This document shows, in pieces, positions 16,382 to 25,766 of a stretch of 64,000 nucleotides of DNA. Within the stretch, counting starts at the first letter, position 1. Each line of letters starts with the position of its first letter. The stretch is from Pseudaeromonas aegiceratis (lineage in GTDB: Bacteria > Pseudomonadota > Gammaproteobacteria > Enterobacterales > Aeromonadaceae), in contig NZ_CP158016.1 in NCBI RefSeq assembly GCF_046254905.1, forward strand, positions 2,728,001 to 2,792,000. Direction: 5' to 3'. Under the pieces are notes generated by a model. The model ran no database searches. It was not told where the DNA came from and saw only the letters and a list, made by a program, of their open reading frames with translations. A program made the translations under genes and the position numbers.

Positions 16382-17269
16382 ATGTTCAAGCAGTACCTGC
16401 TCGTTACCAAGCCGGGGATCATCTTCGGCAACCTGGTCTCCGTCATTGGCGGGTTTTTCCTGGCGTCCAAGGGCAGCCTGGATCTGCCCCTGTTCCTGGC
16501 CACCAGCCTGGGGGTGTCGCTGGTCATCGCCTCGGGCTGTGCCATCAACAACGTCATCGACCGGGACATAGATTGCCTGATGGAACGGACCCGTAACCGG
16601 GTGCTGGTCCAGGGGCTGATCTCCCCCGCCGTGACCCTGCTCTATGCCACCGGCTTGGGGCTGGCGGGGCTGGTACTGCTCTATCTGGGCGCCAATCCCC
16701 TGGCGGCCCTGTTGGCCCTGCTGGGCTTTGTGGTGTACGTGGGGCTCTACAGCCTCTGGCTCAAGCGCACCTCCGTCTACGGCACCCTGGTGGGCAGCCT
16801 GTCGGGGGCGGCGCCGCCCGTCATCGGCTATTGCGCCGTCACCGGGCGCTTCGATGCCGCCGCGGGTATGCTGCTGTTGATCTTCAGTCTGTGGCAGATG
16901 CCCCACTCCTACGCCATCGCCATCTTCCGCTTCAAGGATTATCAACGGGCCGCCATACCTGTGCTGCCCGTCAAACACGGCATCCATGCCGCCAAACACC
17001 ATATCCTGCGTTACACCCTGGCCTTTGCCCTGGCCACCCTGATGCTGACTCTGGGCGGCTATGCCGGCTATCGCTACGGTATCGTGGCGGCGATCGTCGG
17101 TGCCATCTGGGTAGCCATGGCCCTGGGCGGTTTTCGCACCCGGGATGACAGCGTGTGGGCCAAGCAGCTGTTCATCTTCTCCATCCTGGCCATCACCACC
17201 CTCAGCGTCATGATGTCCATCGACTTCGCCACGCCGGATCCGGCCCAGTTTCTGACCCTGCTGGATTGA
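16382..17269 (+). CDS. cyoE: Protoheme IX farnesyltransferase (heme O synthase)
   Basis: UbiA-superfamily prenyltransferase that makes heme O for the bo3 oxidase. 295 residues with about nine helices. The first Asp-rich motif is NNVIDRDIDCLMERTRNR and the second lies around the YQRAAIPVLPV loop. ATG 16382 matches the family start. The gene is needed for a functional bo3 oxidase, which explains its place in the operon. Confidence 0.96.
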   Translation: MFKQYLLVTKPGIIFGNLVSVIGGFFLASKGSLDLPLFLATSLGVSLVIASGCAINNVIDRDIDCLMERTRNRVLVQGLISPAVTLLYATGLGLAGLVLLYLGANPLAALLALLGFVVYVGLYSLWLKRTSVYGTLVGSLSGAAPPVIGYCAVTGRFDAAAGMLLLIFSLWQMPHSYAIAIFRFKDYQRAAIPVLPVKHGIHAAKHHILRYTLAFALATLMLTLGGYAGYRYGIVAAIVGAIWVAMALGGFRTRDDSVWAKQLFIFSILAITTLSVMMSIDFATPDPAQFLTLLD

Positions 17270-17271
17270 GC

Positions 17272-18633
17272 ATGTCTCCGTTTGCCATGAACGCCACCGA
17301 GCGCCGGGCCAGTCTCGGCCTGGGGCTGGTGTTTGCCCTGCGCCTGTTTGGCATCTTCATCGTGCTGCCGGTACTCACCACCTACGGCATGGCGCTGCAG
17401 GGCGCAAGCGAATCCCTGATTGGCCTGGCCATCGGCATCTATGGCCTGACCCAGGCCCTGCTGCAGATCCCCTTCGGCCTGCTCTCCGACAAGCTGGGGC
17501 GCAAGCCCGTGATCATAGGCGGCCTGCTGCTGTTTGCCCTGGGCAGCCTGCTGGCCGGCTGCAGCGACAGCATCTGGGGCATCATCGCCGGCCGCGCCCT
17601 GCAGGGAGCCGGCGCCATCTCCGCCGCCGTGCTGGCCCTGCTCTCGGATCTGACCCGTGAACAGCACAGAACCAAGGCCATGGCCTTCATCGGCGTCAGC
17701 TTCGGTCTGACCTTCGCCGCCGCCATGGTGCTGGGCCCCCTCATCACCCCGCACCTGGGGCTCAACGGCCTCTTCTTTGCCATCGCCGTGCTGGCGCTGC
17801 TGGCCATCCTCATCACCTGGCGCCTGGTGCCCGCCGCGCCGGCACAGCGCCGCAACCGGGAAGCCAACCTGGTCACCGCCAGCCTGGGCCGGGTACTGAC
17901 GGATCCGCAGCTGATGCGGCTGAACCTCAGCATCTTCTGTCTGCACAGCCTGCTGATGGCCAGCTTTGTCGCCCTGCCGCTGATGCTGGTGGACAGCGGC
18001 GTGGCCAAGGAGCAGCAGTGGCCCATCTATCTGGTGACCCTGTTGGTATCCTTCGTCGCCATCGTTCCCTTCATTCTCTATGCCGAGAAGCGCCATCAAC
18101 ACAAGCGGGTACTGCTGGGAGCCATCAGCATACTGCTGCTGACCGAGCTGCTGCTGTGGCAGGCACAGGGCAGCCTGCCCCTGCTGGCGGGCATCCAGCT
18201 GTTCTTCGTGGCCTTCAACCTGCTGGAGGCCTTACTGCCGTCCCTCATCAGCAAGGAGGCCCCCGCCGGCTACAAGGGCACTGCCATGGGCGTCTACTCC
18301 ACCAGCCAGTTCTTGGGCGTGGCGGTGGGCGGTGCCCTGGGGGGCCGACTGCTGGATCTGTTGGGTCCCCATGCCGTGTTTATCGGCGGCGTGCTGATCA
18401 GCCTCTTGTGGCTGTTGTTGGCCAGCGGTCTGCGGGCGCCGGCCAGCCTGCGGACCCTGCGCCTGCCCCTGCCGGCGGCACTGGATGCTCAGCAAAGCCG
18501 CGTGATCCTGGAACGCCTGCAGGCCCAACCCGGCGTGGCCGAAGTGGCCCTGGTGAGCGAAGAAGCCAGCGCCTACCTGAAAATCGATCCCCGTCAGGTG
18601 GATAGAGCACAGCTGGAAGCCTTGCTCCCCTAG
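17272..18633 (+). CDS. yajR: MFS transporter YajR with C-terminal YAM domain
   Basis: Twelve-helix major facilitator, 453 residues, aligned along its length with E. coli YajR (454 residues). The motif A loop is GLLSDKLGRKPV, and the conserved SLISKEAPAGYKGTAMG segment follows in the second half. The C-terminal 65 residues form the ferredoxin-like YAM domain. Substrate unknown. It begins 2 nt after cyoE; this cyoE-yajR order is the same in E. coli. ATG 17287 is a possible alternative start. Confidence 0.93.
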   Translation: MSPFAMNATERRASLGLGLVFALRLFGIFIVLPVLTTYGMALQGASESLIGLAIGIYGLTQALLQIPFGLLSDKLGRKPVIIGGLLLFALGSLLAGCSDSIWGIIAGRALQGAGAISAAVLALLSDLTREQHRTKAMAFIGVSFGLTFAAAMVLGPLITPHLGLNGLFFAIAVLALLAILITWRLVPAAPAQRRNREANLVTASLGRVLTDPQLMRLNLSIFCLHSLLMASFVALPLMLVDSGVAKEQQWPIYLVTLLVSFVAIVPFILYAEKRHQHKRVLLGAISILLLTELLLWQAQGSLPLLAGIQLFFVAFNLLEALLPSLISKEAPAGYKGTAMGVYSTSQFLGVAVGGALGGRLLDLLGPHAVFIGGVLISLLWLLLASGLRAPASLRTLRLPLPAALDAQQSRVILERLQAQPGVAEVALVSEEASAYLKIDPRQVDRAQLEALLP

Positions 18634-18763
18634 CCCCCGAACCTTGGCGAGCGCACCGTGCTGTGCCCGCCTATCTCCCTCAGCTTGCTGGCCTAGCCAC
18701 CCGCTTTTTAACCAGAGCGGGCAGTTTGCCGAGTTCACCACCGCAGATTTCCCGAATTGCGTC

Positions 18764-18792
18764 TTGTGACCTCTGTCATACGCGGTTACTAT
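18764..18792 (+). promoter_or_regulatory. sigma-70 promoter for the fetMP operon
   Basis: TTGTGA at 18764-18769, 17-nt spacer, TACTAT at 18787-18792, predicted start near 18799. The candidate Fur box begins at 18801, where bound Fur would block initiation. Confidence 0.5.
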
Positions 18793-18800
18793 CAGCTTAT

Positions 18801-18815
18801 TGATAACTATTTGCA
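18801..18815. promoter_or_regulatory. Candidate Fur box upstream of fetM
   Basis: TGATAAC-T-ATTTGCA matches the 7-1-7 Fur consensus TGATAAT-N-ATTATCA at 11 of 14 positions. It lies at the predicted transcription start and 14 nt before the fetM ATG, which fits iron repression of an iron importer. Confidence 0.5.
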
Positions 18816-18829
18816 TTAGTATTCCAATT

Positions 18830-20728
18830 ATGAACCGTCGTCCTCTGCTTCTGTTGTGTCTGCTTGCGTTGTGGCTGGCCTTACCGCTGCGGGCGGCGGA
18901 AACCCACTATCAGGCCTGGGTACAGGATATCCAGCAACGGCTGGATCAGGCGCTGGCCAGCTACGCCCAAGGGGATAGCCAGACGGCCCGCAAGACGGTG
19001 CAGCTGGCCTACTTCGAGGTGTTCGAGAACCTGGAAGGCCCCATCCGCATCAATCTGTCCGCCCAGCGCAGCTACGAGATGGAATCCCAGTTCACCGCCT
19101 TGCGCCAGTTGATGGGCAGCGATACGCCCCTGCCCCAGGTGCAGCAACAGGTTGCCGCCTTCAAGCAGGAGCTGACCGATGTGCTGCCTCAGCTCGAAGG
19201 GGGCCATACCCTGACGGCGCAGCAATCACACGACGGCTACGATGCCAAGGTCGCCCCCTACTGGCAGCAGCAGTTCCAGATCACCGATGACACCCTGGCC
19301 CAGGCACTGCAGCTCTATCAACAAGGGGACTTTGCCCAGGCCAGTGCCACTGTGCAGCAGGCCCAGTACCGCGGCTTCAAGAACAGCGAGCTGGAGACCC
19401 AGCTGCGCCTGAGTGTCTCGGCCAAGGCCGCGGCGGACATCAACGCCCAGTTCAGCCGCCTCATCAGCCTGGCCGGTCAACCGGATCAGCTCAATGAGCT
19501 GGCCTATCAGGTGACGACCCTGCTGCAGGATCTGGGGGATCAGCTGCCCAACCTGCCGCTGCCGGCAGATCAGCAAGCGCCAGCCGAACAACAGGCCAGT
19601 GCCGCCGCGCCCCAGCAGGACTGGGCCCAGGTGCGTCAGCAGATCGACCAGGCCGTGACCGCCGCCTTGGCGCAGTACCAGGACGGCAAGCCTGACGAGG
19701 CCATGCTGGCGGTGCAGGACGCCTATTTCGATCTGTTCGAGGCCAGCGGCATGGAGAATCGCCTGGGGGCCGCAGACAGCGCCTTCAAGGCCCAGGTGGA
19801 AGGCCATTTCACCCGCTTGGTCAGCCAGATGAAGGCCGGTCAGCCTCAGTCCGCCCTGCAGCAGACCCAAGCGGCCTTGCTGGCGGATCTGCAACTGGGG
19901 GTGGATCGCCTGCAACAGGGCAGTAGCAGTCACTGGGGCCTGTTCATCACCAGCCTGCTGATCCTGCTGCGGGAAGGGCTGGAGGCGCTGCTCATCGTCG
20001 CCGCCATCATCGCCTACCTCATCAAGAACGATCAGGCCGACAAGCTGCCGGTGATCCGCCAGTCGGTCTGGATGGCACTGCTGGCCAGCCTGGTGACCGC
20101 CGCCCTGTTCCAGTGGCTGTTTGCCGGTTCCGGCGCCAGCCGGGAGCTGCTGGAAGGCATCACCATGCTGATCGCCGTCGTAATGCTGTTTGGGATGAGC
20201 TACTGGCTGCTCTCCAAGGTGGAGGCCGCCCACTGGAAGGCCTACCTGCAGGGGCGCATCAATCACTCCCTGAACAAGGGCTCCATGTGGGGGCTCTGGC
20301 TCACCAGCTTCCTCGCCGTCTACCGGGAAGGCGCCGAAACCGTGCTCTTCTATTACGCCCTGCTGGCGGAGGCCAAGGAGCCCGTGGCGGTGTCGGCCGT
20401 GCTGGTGGGCATGCTGGTGGGCGCCGTGGCCCTGGGCATCCTCTACCTGCTGATGCGCTACAGCGTGGTGCGCCTGCCCTTGAAGCCCTTCTTCATCTTC
20501 ACCGGCGGCTTCATGTACCTGATGGCCTTCGTGTTCGCCGGCAAAGGGGTGCTGGAACTCATCGAAGGCAAGCTGTTCCAGCCCAGCCTGTTGCCCGGGG
20601 TGCCGGAGCTGAGCTGGCTGGGCATCTATCCCTACGCCGAGACCCTGCTGCCCCAGGCCATCCTGCTGCTGGCCGCCCTGTTCGCCCTCTGGCGCCTCAA
20701 GCAGCCTAAGGCCCTGGTGGCCGCCTGA
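18830..20728 (+). CDS. fetM: FTR1-family iron permease with periplasmic N-terminal domain (FetM)
   Basis: Inner-membrane iron permease of the FetMP/P19 type, 632 residues. A signal peptide is followed by a roughly 330-residue periplasmic region containing three repeats of a YxQGD...AYFDLFE-type helical unit, then a seven-helix FTR1 domain. Both iron-relay REXXE motifs are intact: REGLE at 381-385 and REGAE at 499-503. ATG 18830 gives a clean signal peptide but has no visible Shine-Dalgarno. P19 follows 35 nt downstream. Together they should import Fe2+/Fe3+ under iron limitation. Confidence 0.93.
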   Translation: MNRRPLLLLCLLALWLALPLRAAETHYQAWVQDIQQRLDQALASYAQGDSQTARKTVQLAYFEVFENLEGPIRINLSAQRSYEMESQFTALRQLMGSDTPLPQVQQQVAAFKQELTDVLPQLEGGHTLTAQQSHDGYDAKVAPYWQQQFQITDDTLAQALQLYQQGDFAQASATVQQAQYRGFKNSELETQLRLSVSAKAAADINAQFSRLISLAGQPDQLNELAYQVTTLLQDLGDQLPNLPLPADQQAPAEQQASAAAPQQDWAQVRQQIDQAVTAALAQYQDGKPDEAMLAVQDAYFDLFEASGMENRLGAADSAFKAQVEGHFTRLVSQMKAGQPQSALQQTQAALLADLQLGVDRLQQGSSSHWGLFITSLLILLREGLEALLIVAAIIAYLIKNDQADKLPVIRQSVWMALLASLVTAALFQWLFAGSGASRELLEGITMLIAVVMLFGMSYWLLSKVEAAHWKAYLQGRINHSLNKGSMWGLWLTSFLAVYREGAETVLFYYALLAEAKEPVAVSAVLVGMLVGAVALGILYLLMRYSVVRLPLKPFFIFTGGFMYLMAFVFAGKGVLELIEGKLFQPSLLPGVPELSWLGIYPYAETLLPQAILLLAALFALWRLKQPKALVAA

Positions 20729-20763
20729 TTTTTGACTCACACACTGACATAAGGAAATTGCTC

Positions 20764-21282
20764 ATGAACAACCGCGCCCTCCTCGCCCTGCTGTGCACCG
20801 GCATCCTGACCGCCCCGGCGGCCATGGCCTTCGAAGAACATCCGGCCGGTGAGCCTGTGACCCTGAACAGCATGGAGCTGGCCGCCGTCTACCTGCAGCC
20901 CATCGACATGGAACCCCGTGGCATGGGGCTGCCTGCCGCCCAGGCCGACATTCACCTGGAAGCCGATATCCATGCGGTGGAAGGCAACCCCAACGGCTTC
21001 GGCGCCGGTGAGTGGATCCCCTATCTGACCATCAATTACACCCTGACCAACAAGGACACCGGCAAGACCCAGACCGGCACCTTCATGCCCATGGTGGCCG
21101 GGGATGGCCCCCACTATGGCGCCAACATCAAGATGATGGGGGTGGGTAACTATCAGGTAACCTACCGCATCGAGCCGCCGTCAAAGGCCGGTCTGCACCG
21201 CCATACCGACGCCGAGACCGGTGTCGGCCGCTGGTGGAAGCCGTTTGAAGTCAGCTACGACTTCAAGTACGCCGGCCTGTAA
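20764..21282 (+). CDS. fetP: Periplasmic iron-binding protein P19/FetP
   Basis: Iron-transport P19 family (Cu- and Fe-binding, formerly Tpd). 172 residues with a signal peptide ending AMA near residue 22. Family metal ligands appear in the SMELAAVYLQP (Met, Glu), DIHLEADIHA (His) and late GLHRHTDAETGVGRWW segments. AAGGAA precedes ATG 20764. It delivers iron to the adjacent FTR1 permease; Campylobacter P19 and E. coli F11 FetP are the best known relatives. Confidence 0.95.
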   Translation: MNNRALLALLCTGILTAPAAMAFEEHPAGEPVTLNSMELAAVYLQPIDMEPRGMGLPAAQADIHLEADIHAVEGNPNGFGAGEWIPYLTINYTLTNKDTGKTQTGTFMPMVAGDGPHYGANIKMMGVGNYQVTYRIEPPSKAGLHRHTDAETGVGRWWKPFEVSYDFKYAGL

Positions 21283-21307
21283 GACCGAGATAGGCTGACC
21301 AGCACCC

Positions 21308-22687
21308 ATGAGCTACTTCTTCTTTGCTGTCTTGTTGGTCGGCCTGTACCCGGCCCTCTGGCTGGCCCTGACGCCAGCCCCACGTCTGCCGGCCCGCCTT
21401 GGGCCGGCCTTGTTGCTGGGCCTGCTGGCCGGGGGTCTGCTGGGTAGCCAGTTGCCGGCCGGACAATGGCCGCTGCTGGCCCTGCACCTGACGGGGCTCA
21501 TGCTGCCCCTGCTCTATCTGTTGCTGCAGTGGCGCGCCCCCGGGCGCGGCCTGCTGCCCTTTGCCCTGCTGCTGGCCGCCCTGGCCGGCCTGTGGTTTGT
21601 GCGGGATCCCCGCATCCAGAATTTCACCGCCACCGCCGTGGTCAACTCCAGTTTGCTGCTGAATCTGGGCGCCCTGCTGGGCGGCCTGCTCATCACAGGC
21701 CTGCTGGCCTGGTGTGCCCGCGCCCTGGTGACGGCCCTGCCAGGCCTGCGCTGGCCGCTGCTGGGACTCTTGCTGGCCGGCTACCTGCTGCCCCTTTCCG
21801 GTGCCTTGCTGCTTAGCCTCATCAAGCTGCAGATCCTGCCCATGCAGGGCAGCCTGCTGAGCTACATCGCCAAGAGCATGGATCTGAGCGAACGACTGCC
21901 CTACTGGGCCTTGTTGCTGCTGGCCGCCCTGGCCCTGGCCGCCTTGCGGCTGTGGTGGTGGCCCCGTCGTCAGGCCCTGGGCCTCAGCGCCCCGGGCAAC
22001 GACAGACGCAAGGCCCTGGCCGCCAGCCGTCAGGCCCGCCGCTGGTGTGTCGGCCTGCTGGTCCTGCTGCCCATGGCCCTGCTGCCCGCCCTCTACTGGC
22101 ACCTGGTGGCCTCCCAGCCGCCGGGTCTCTCCGCCGCCCAGCCGGTAGCGCTAAATGCCCAGGATGAGGTGCGCATCCCGGTGAGCCAGGTGCGGGATGG
22201 CAACCTGCATCGCTTCGCCTGGGTCAACGACGAAGGCAAGGTGATCCGTTTCTTCGTCATCAACCGTTATCCGGATCAACTCAAGCTGGGGGTGGTGTTC
22301 GACGCCTGCCTGTTGTGCGGCGATCAGGGCTATGTGCAGGAAGGCAACCAGGTGATCTGCGTCGCCTGCGGCGTGCATATCTTCATTCCCTCCATTGGCA
22401 AGGCCGGTGGCTGTAACCCCGTGCCCATCGAAGGCTGGCGCCTGGAGGGAGAAGGCGCAACCGAGGCCCTGGTGCTGCCGGCCAGCGTACTGCAGCCGGG
22501 CGCCACCCTGTTCAGTGCCGTGGTGGCCCGCCAGGTGACGGATCCCGTCAGCGGCGAGACCCTCTCCAACCTGGACGCCCCCCACCGCACCACAGTGGGG
22601 GATCACACCTACTTCTTCACCCAGCAGGCGCACCTGGATGCCTTCGAGGCAGATCCGGCCGCTTACCTCAAACAGGAGGCGCCCTGA
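21308..22687 (+). CDS. DUF2318 Fe-S-type membrane protein of the FetMP operon
   Basis: 459 residues. The N-terminal 255 residues contain about eight hydrophobic helices. The periplasmic C-terminal half carries a CLLCG and a CVACG pair (about residues 338-362), the predicted metal or Fe-S centre. The last 45 residues look like a YHS domain (DPVSGE...TYFFTQQAHLDAFEADPAAY) but with Ser instead of the usual Cys. Genes of this family always accompany P19-FTR1 operons; a redox role in iron handling is proposed but unproven. Its stop overlaps the next ATG by one base. Confidence 0.85.
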   Translation: MSYFFFAVLLVGLYPALWLALTPAPRLPARLGPALLLGLLAGGLLGSQLPAGQWPLLALHLTGLMLPLLYLLLQWRAPGRGLLPFALLLAALAGLWFVRDPRIQNFTATAVVNSSLLLNLGALLGGLLITGLLAWCARALVTALPGLRWPLLGLLLAGYLLPLSGALLLSLIKLQILPMQGSLLSYIAKSMDLSERLPYWALLLLAALALAALRLWWWPRRQALGLSAPGNDRRKALAASRQARRWCVGLLVLLPMALLPALYWHLVASQPPGLSAAQPVALNAQDEVRIPVSQVRDGNLHRFAWVNDEGKVIRFFVINRYPDQLKLGVVFDACLLCGDQGYVQEGNQVICVACGVHIFIPSIGKAGGCNPVPIEGWRLEGEGATEALVLPASVLQPGATLFSAVVARQVTDPVSGETLSNLDAPHRTTVGDHTYFFTQQAHLDAFEADPAAYLKQEAP

Positions 22688-23964
22688 TGCTCGGTCGTCT
22701 AATCCTGCAATCCTGGCGCCGGCAACACAGACGGCGTCTGCTGGCGGTCATCACCATCTTTCTGGCGGCCACCCTGGTCTCGGCCCTGCTGGCGGTGTCA
22801 TTGGATATCGGCGACAAGATGGCCCGGGAGCTCAAGAGCTACGGCGCCAACATACTGATCGAGCCGGCCAGCCGTAGCCTGCTGCCCCAGCTGCTGGGGG
22901 AGTCGGTCACCGTCAGCCTGGCCAACCAGGACGCCCTGGATGAACGGGAGCTGCCCAACATCAAGGACATCTTCTGGCGCAACAACATCATGGGCTTCGC
23001 CCCCGAGCTGGACGGCGAGCTGATCTGGCAAGGCCAGCGGCTGCCGGTGCTGGGCACCTTCTTCGACCAGCCCATCGCCGTGCCGGACGAGCCGGACTAC
23101 CACACGGGTCAGCGCAGCATCAGCCCCTATTGGCAGGTGCAGGGCGCCTGGCCGCAGGATGCCCAGCCCCAGCTGCTGGTGGGCCAGGCCCTGGCCAGCC
23201 GGCTGCACTGGCAGGTCGGTGAACAGCTGACCCTGGCCGGCCCCGCCGGCAGTCACGCCTTCACCCTGGTGGGGCTGCTGCACAGCGGCGGCAAGGAGGA
23301 TGAACAGCTGCTGCTGCCCCTGGCCTTCGCCCAGCAGCTGCTGGGCCGCCCCCAACAGGTGGATCGGGTGCGGGTCTCCGCCCTGACGGTGCCGGAGAAC
23401 AGCCTGTCCCGCAAGGCGCGGGAGGACATGGACGCCCTGAGTGCCGAAGAGTATGACCTCTGGTACTGCACCGCCTACGTCTCCTCCATCGCCCATCAGC
23501 TGGAAGACGCCCTGTCCGGCAGCGCCGTGCGGCCCATCTGGCAGGTGGCCGCCTCCGAAGGCGTGGTGATCCAGAAGATCCAGCTGCTGCTGGCGGTGGT
23601 GACCCTGGTGGCCCTGCTGGCCGCCGCCATGGGCATCGCCTCCCTGATGACCAGCAACCTGCTGGAGCGGGCCAAGGAGATCGGCCTGATGAAGGCCCTG
23701 GGCGCCGAGCTATGGCAGATTGGCCTGCTGTTTTATGCCGAGGCGGCCCTGAGCGGCCTGTTGGGCGGCCTGCTGGGCTGTCTGGCGGGCAGCGGCTGCG
23801 CCTGGCTCATCGGCCAGAGCCTGTTCGGCACCCCCCTCGCCTTCAACCTCCTCGTCGTGCCCGTGGTGGTGCTGCTCTCCATGGTCATCGCCCTGCTGGG
23901 CACCTGGTTCCCGGCGCGGCAGATCGCCCGCCTCTATCCGGTGGAGGTGCTGCATGGCCGCTAG
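22687..23964 (+). CDS. ABC transporter permease, FtsX/MacB-like (first of two)
   Basis: 425 residues: one N-terminal transmembrane helix, a large periplasmic domain, then three C-terminal helices typical of FtsX-like permeases. The ERAKEIGLMKALGA coupling-helix motif before the last helices is present. The N-terminus is ...DKMARELKSYGANILIEP, which closely resembles the following permease, so the two are paralogues. They probably pair with the downstream ATPase as a MacB-type mechanotransmission complex. Overlaps: 1 nt with the previous gene, 11 nt with the next. Confidence 0.9.
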   Translation: MLGRLILQSWRRQHRRRLLAVITIFLAATLVSALLAVSLDIGDKMARELKSYGANILIEPASRSLLPQLLGESVTVSLANQDALDERELPNIKDIFWRNNIMGFAPELDGELIWQGQRLPVLGTFFDQPIAVPDEPDYHTGQRSISPYWQVQGAWPQDAQPQLLVGQALASRLHWQVGEQLTLAGPAGSHAFTLVGLLHSGGKEDEQLLLPLAFAQQLLGRPQQVDRVRVSALTVPENSLSRKAREDMDALSAEEYDLWYCTAYVSSIAHQLEDALSGSAVRPIWQVAASEGVVIQKIQLLLAVVTLVALLAAAMGIASLMTSNLLERAKEIGLMKALGAELWQIGLLFYAEAALSGLLGGLLGCLAGSGCAWLIGQSLFGTPLAFNLLVVPVVVLLSMVIALLGTWFPARQIARLYPVEVLHGR

Positions 23965-25084
23965 CCATCCCCTGTTCTGGCGCCTGGTCAGCCGCGCCCT
24001 CTGGACCCGGCGCTCCCGCATGCTGGTGATGTTCCTGGCCCTCTGGGTGGGGGCCGTGATCATCTGTGCCTTGGGGGCCATCTACCTGGATATAGACGCC
24101 AAGATGAGCCGGGAGCTGCGTACCTTCGGCGCCAACCTCTACGTGGGTCCCCAAGCCGGTCGGGTACTGGATGAACCCAGCTGGCAGGCCCTGAATCAGG
24201 CTCTTCCCCCCGCCAGCCGGCTGGCGGCCGGCGGCTTTGTCTACGGCATGGCCCGGCTGCAGCAGGAGTCCGTGATGCTGATGGGCGCCAACCTGGAGTC
24301 CATGGCGGATCTGGCCCCCTACTGGCAGATCCAGGGGGAACGGCTGGCGGTAAGCTTTGATGAGCGCCACGCCATGCTGGGCAAGAAGCTGGCTCAGCGG
24401 CTGGAGCTCAAGCCCGGGGATACCGTCACCCTGGTGAAGGGCAACCAGCGCCAGGATCTGGTGATCAAGGGCATCGTCGAGTCCGGCGACAGCACCGACT
24501 ACTACCTGATCGTCAACCTGGCCCTGGCCCAGCGCTGGCTGGACAGTCCCCATCGCCTGAGCCACGGCCTGCTGAGCCTGGATAACCAGCAAGGCCAGGT
24601 GGAATCCATCGCCGCCCGGTTGCAGCAGCAGTTCCCGGCACTGGCGGTGCGGCCCATCCGCAAGGTGTCCGCCAACGAGGGGGCCGTGCTGTTCAAGATC
24701 CAGGGGCTGATGGGCCTCATCTGCGTGGTGATACTGCTGCTCTCCACCCTGTGCGTGAACACCACCCTGATGGCCCTCATCGGCGAACGGGCCAGGGAGT
24801 TCGCCCTGCAAAAGGCCCTGGGGGCCAGCCGTCAGGCGATACTGCGCCAGATCCTGGCCGAGACCCTGCTGGTGGCAGCGGTGGCGGCCCTGGCCGGCCT
24901 GCTGGGCGGTGCCCTGCTGGCACAGCTGCTGGGCCAGACGGTGTTTTCATCCAACATAGGCCTGCGCTGGCCCGTGCTGCCCCTGACCCTGGGCATCAGC
25001 CTGCTGGTGGCCGCCCTGGCCACCGTGATGCCGGTGCGGCGCGCCCTGGCCCTGGAACCCGCCCGGGTCCTCAAAGGAGAATAA
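23954..25084 (+). CDS. ABC transporter permease, FtsX/MacB-like (second of two)
   Basis: 376 residues, same topology as the previous permease: helix 1, a periplasmic domain, then three helices. The coupling motif is GERAREFALQKALGA. The N-terminal block DAKMSRELRTFGANLYVGP parallels the upstream gene, so the pair arose by duplication. The GTG of the ATPase begins 1 nt after its stop, and AAAGGAGA lies inside its 3' end. Heterodimer with the upstream permease is inferred from synteny. Confidence 0.9.
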   Translation: MAASHPLFWRLVSRALWTRRSRMLVMFLALWVGAVIICALGAIYLDIDAKMSRELRTFGANLYVGPQAGRVLDEPSWQALNQALPPASRLAAGGFVYGMARLQQESVMLMGANLESMADLAPYWQIQGERLAVSFDERHAMLGKKLAQRLELKPGDTVTLVKGNQRQDLVIKGIVESGDSTDYYLIVNLALAQRWLDSPHRLSHGLLSLDNQQGQVESIAARLQQQFPALAVRPIRKVSANEGAVLFKIQGLMGLICVVILLLSTLCVNTTLMALIGERAREFALQKALGASRQAILRQILAETLLVAAVAALAGLLGGALLAQLLGQTVFSSNIGLRWPVLPLTLGISLLVAALATVMPVRRALALEPARVLKGE

Positions 25085-25085
25085 C

Positions 25086-25766
25086 GTGAGCCTGGTAATC
25101 GAAACCCGCCAACTGAGCAAACACTTCGGCAAGGTGACGGCTCTGAACGGCATCAATCTGCAGATCCGGCAGGGGGAGTTTGTCGCCATCATGGGGGCCT
25201 CCGGCTCCGGCAAGTCCACCCTGATGAACCTGCTCACCTGCATGGACACCCTGAGCGACGGCCAGTTGCTGCTGGGTGGCGTGGACGCCAGCTCCTTCGA
25301 CGAGGATCAGCGCCGCCGCTTTCGCGCCGACCGCATGGGCCTGGTGTTCCAGCAGTTTCACCTCATCCCCTACCTGAGCGCCCTGGAGAACGTCATGCTG
25401 GCCCAGCACTACCACAGCGTGGTGGACGAGGCCGCGGCACGGGCCGTGCTGGCCCAGGTGGGACTGGAGCACCGCATGGATCACCTGCCGCGGCAGCTCT
25501 CCGGCGGCGAGCAGCAGCGGGTGTGCATCGCCCGTGCCCTGGTGAACGCCCCAGACATCCTGTTTGCCGACGAACCCACCGGCAACCTGGACGAGCAGAA
25601 CGAGCAGCTGGTGCTGGGGCTGTTGCAACAGCTGCACAGCGCCGGCCACACCATCGTCATGGTGACCCACAATCCGGAGCTGGGGGCCATGGCGGATCGG
25701 GTCATCCGGTTGCAGCACGGTCATCTGATACAGGAGGAGGTGGCCTATGGGCCCGTGGTGGCTTAA
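25086..25766 (+). CDS. ABC transporter ATP-binding protein (MacB/LolD type)
   Basis: 226-residue ATPase. Walker A GASGSGKST, Q-loop in VFQQFHLIPYLSALENV, signature LSGGEQQRV, Walker B LFADEPTGNLD and the H-loop (VTHN) are all intact. The GTG start at 25086 follows AAAGGAGA. Most like LolD/MacB-type ATPases serving FtsX-like permeases. Its 3' end overlaps the thioredoxin gene by 20 nt. Confidence 0.93.
   Translation: MSLVIETRQLSKHFGKVTALNGINLQIRQGEFVAIMGASGSGKSTLMNLLTCMDTLSDGQLLLGGVDASSFDEDQRRRFRADRMGLVFQQFHLIPYLSALENVMLAQHYHSVVDEAAARAVLAQVGLEHRMDHLPRQLSGGEQQRVCIARALVNAPDILFADEPTGNLDEQNEQLVLGLLQQLHSAGHTIVMVTHNPELGAMADRVIRLQHGHLIQEEVAYGPVVA

Noticed and set aside
18700..18721. Possible terminator after yajR (CCCGCT-N10-AGCGGG)
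   Set aside because: The loop is long and no T-run follows; too weak to call.
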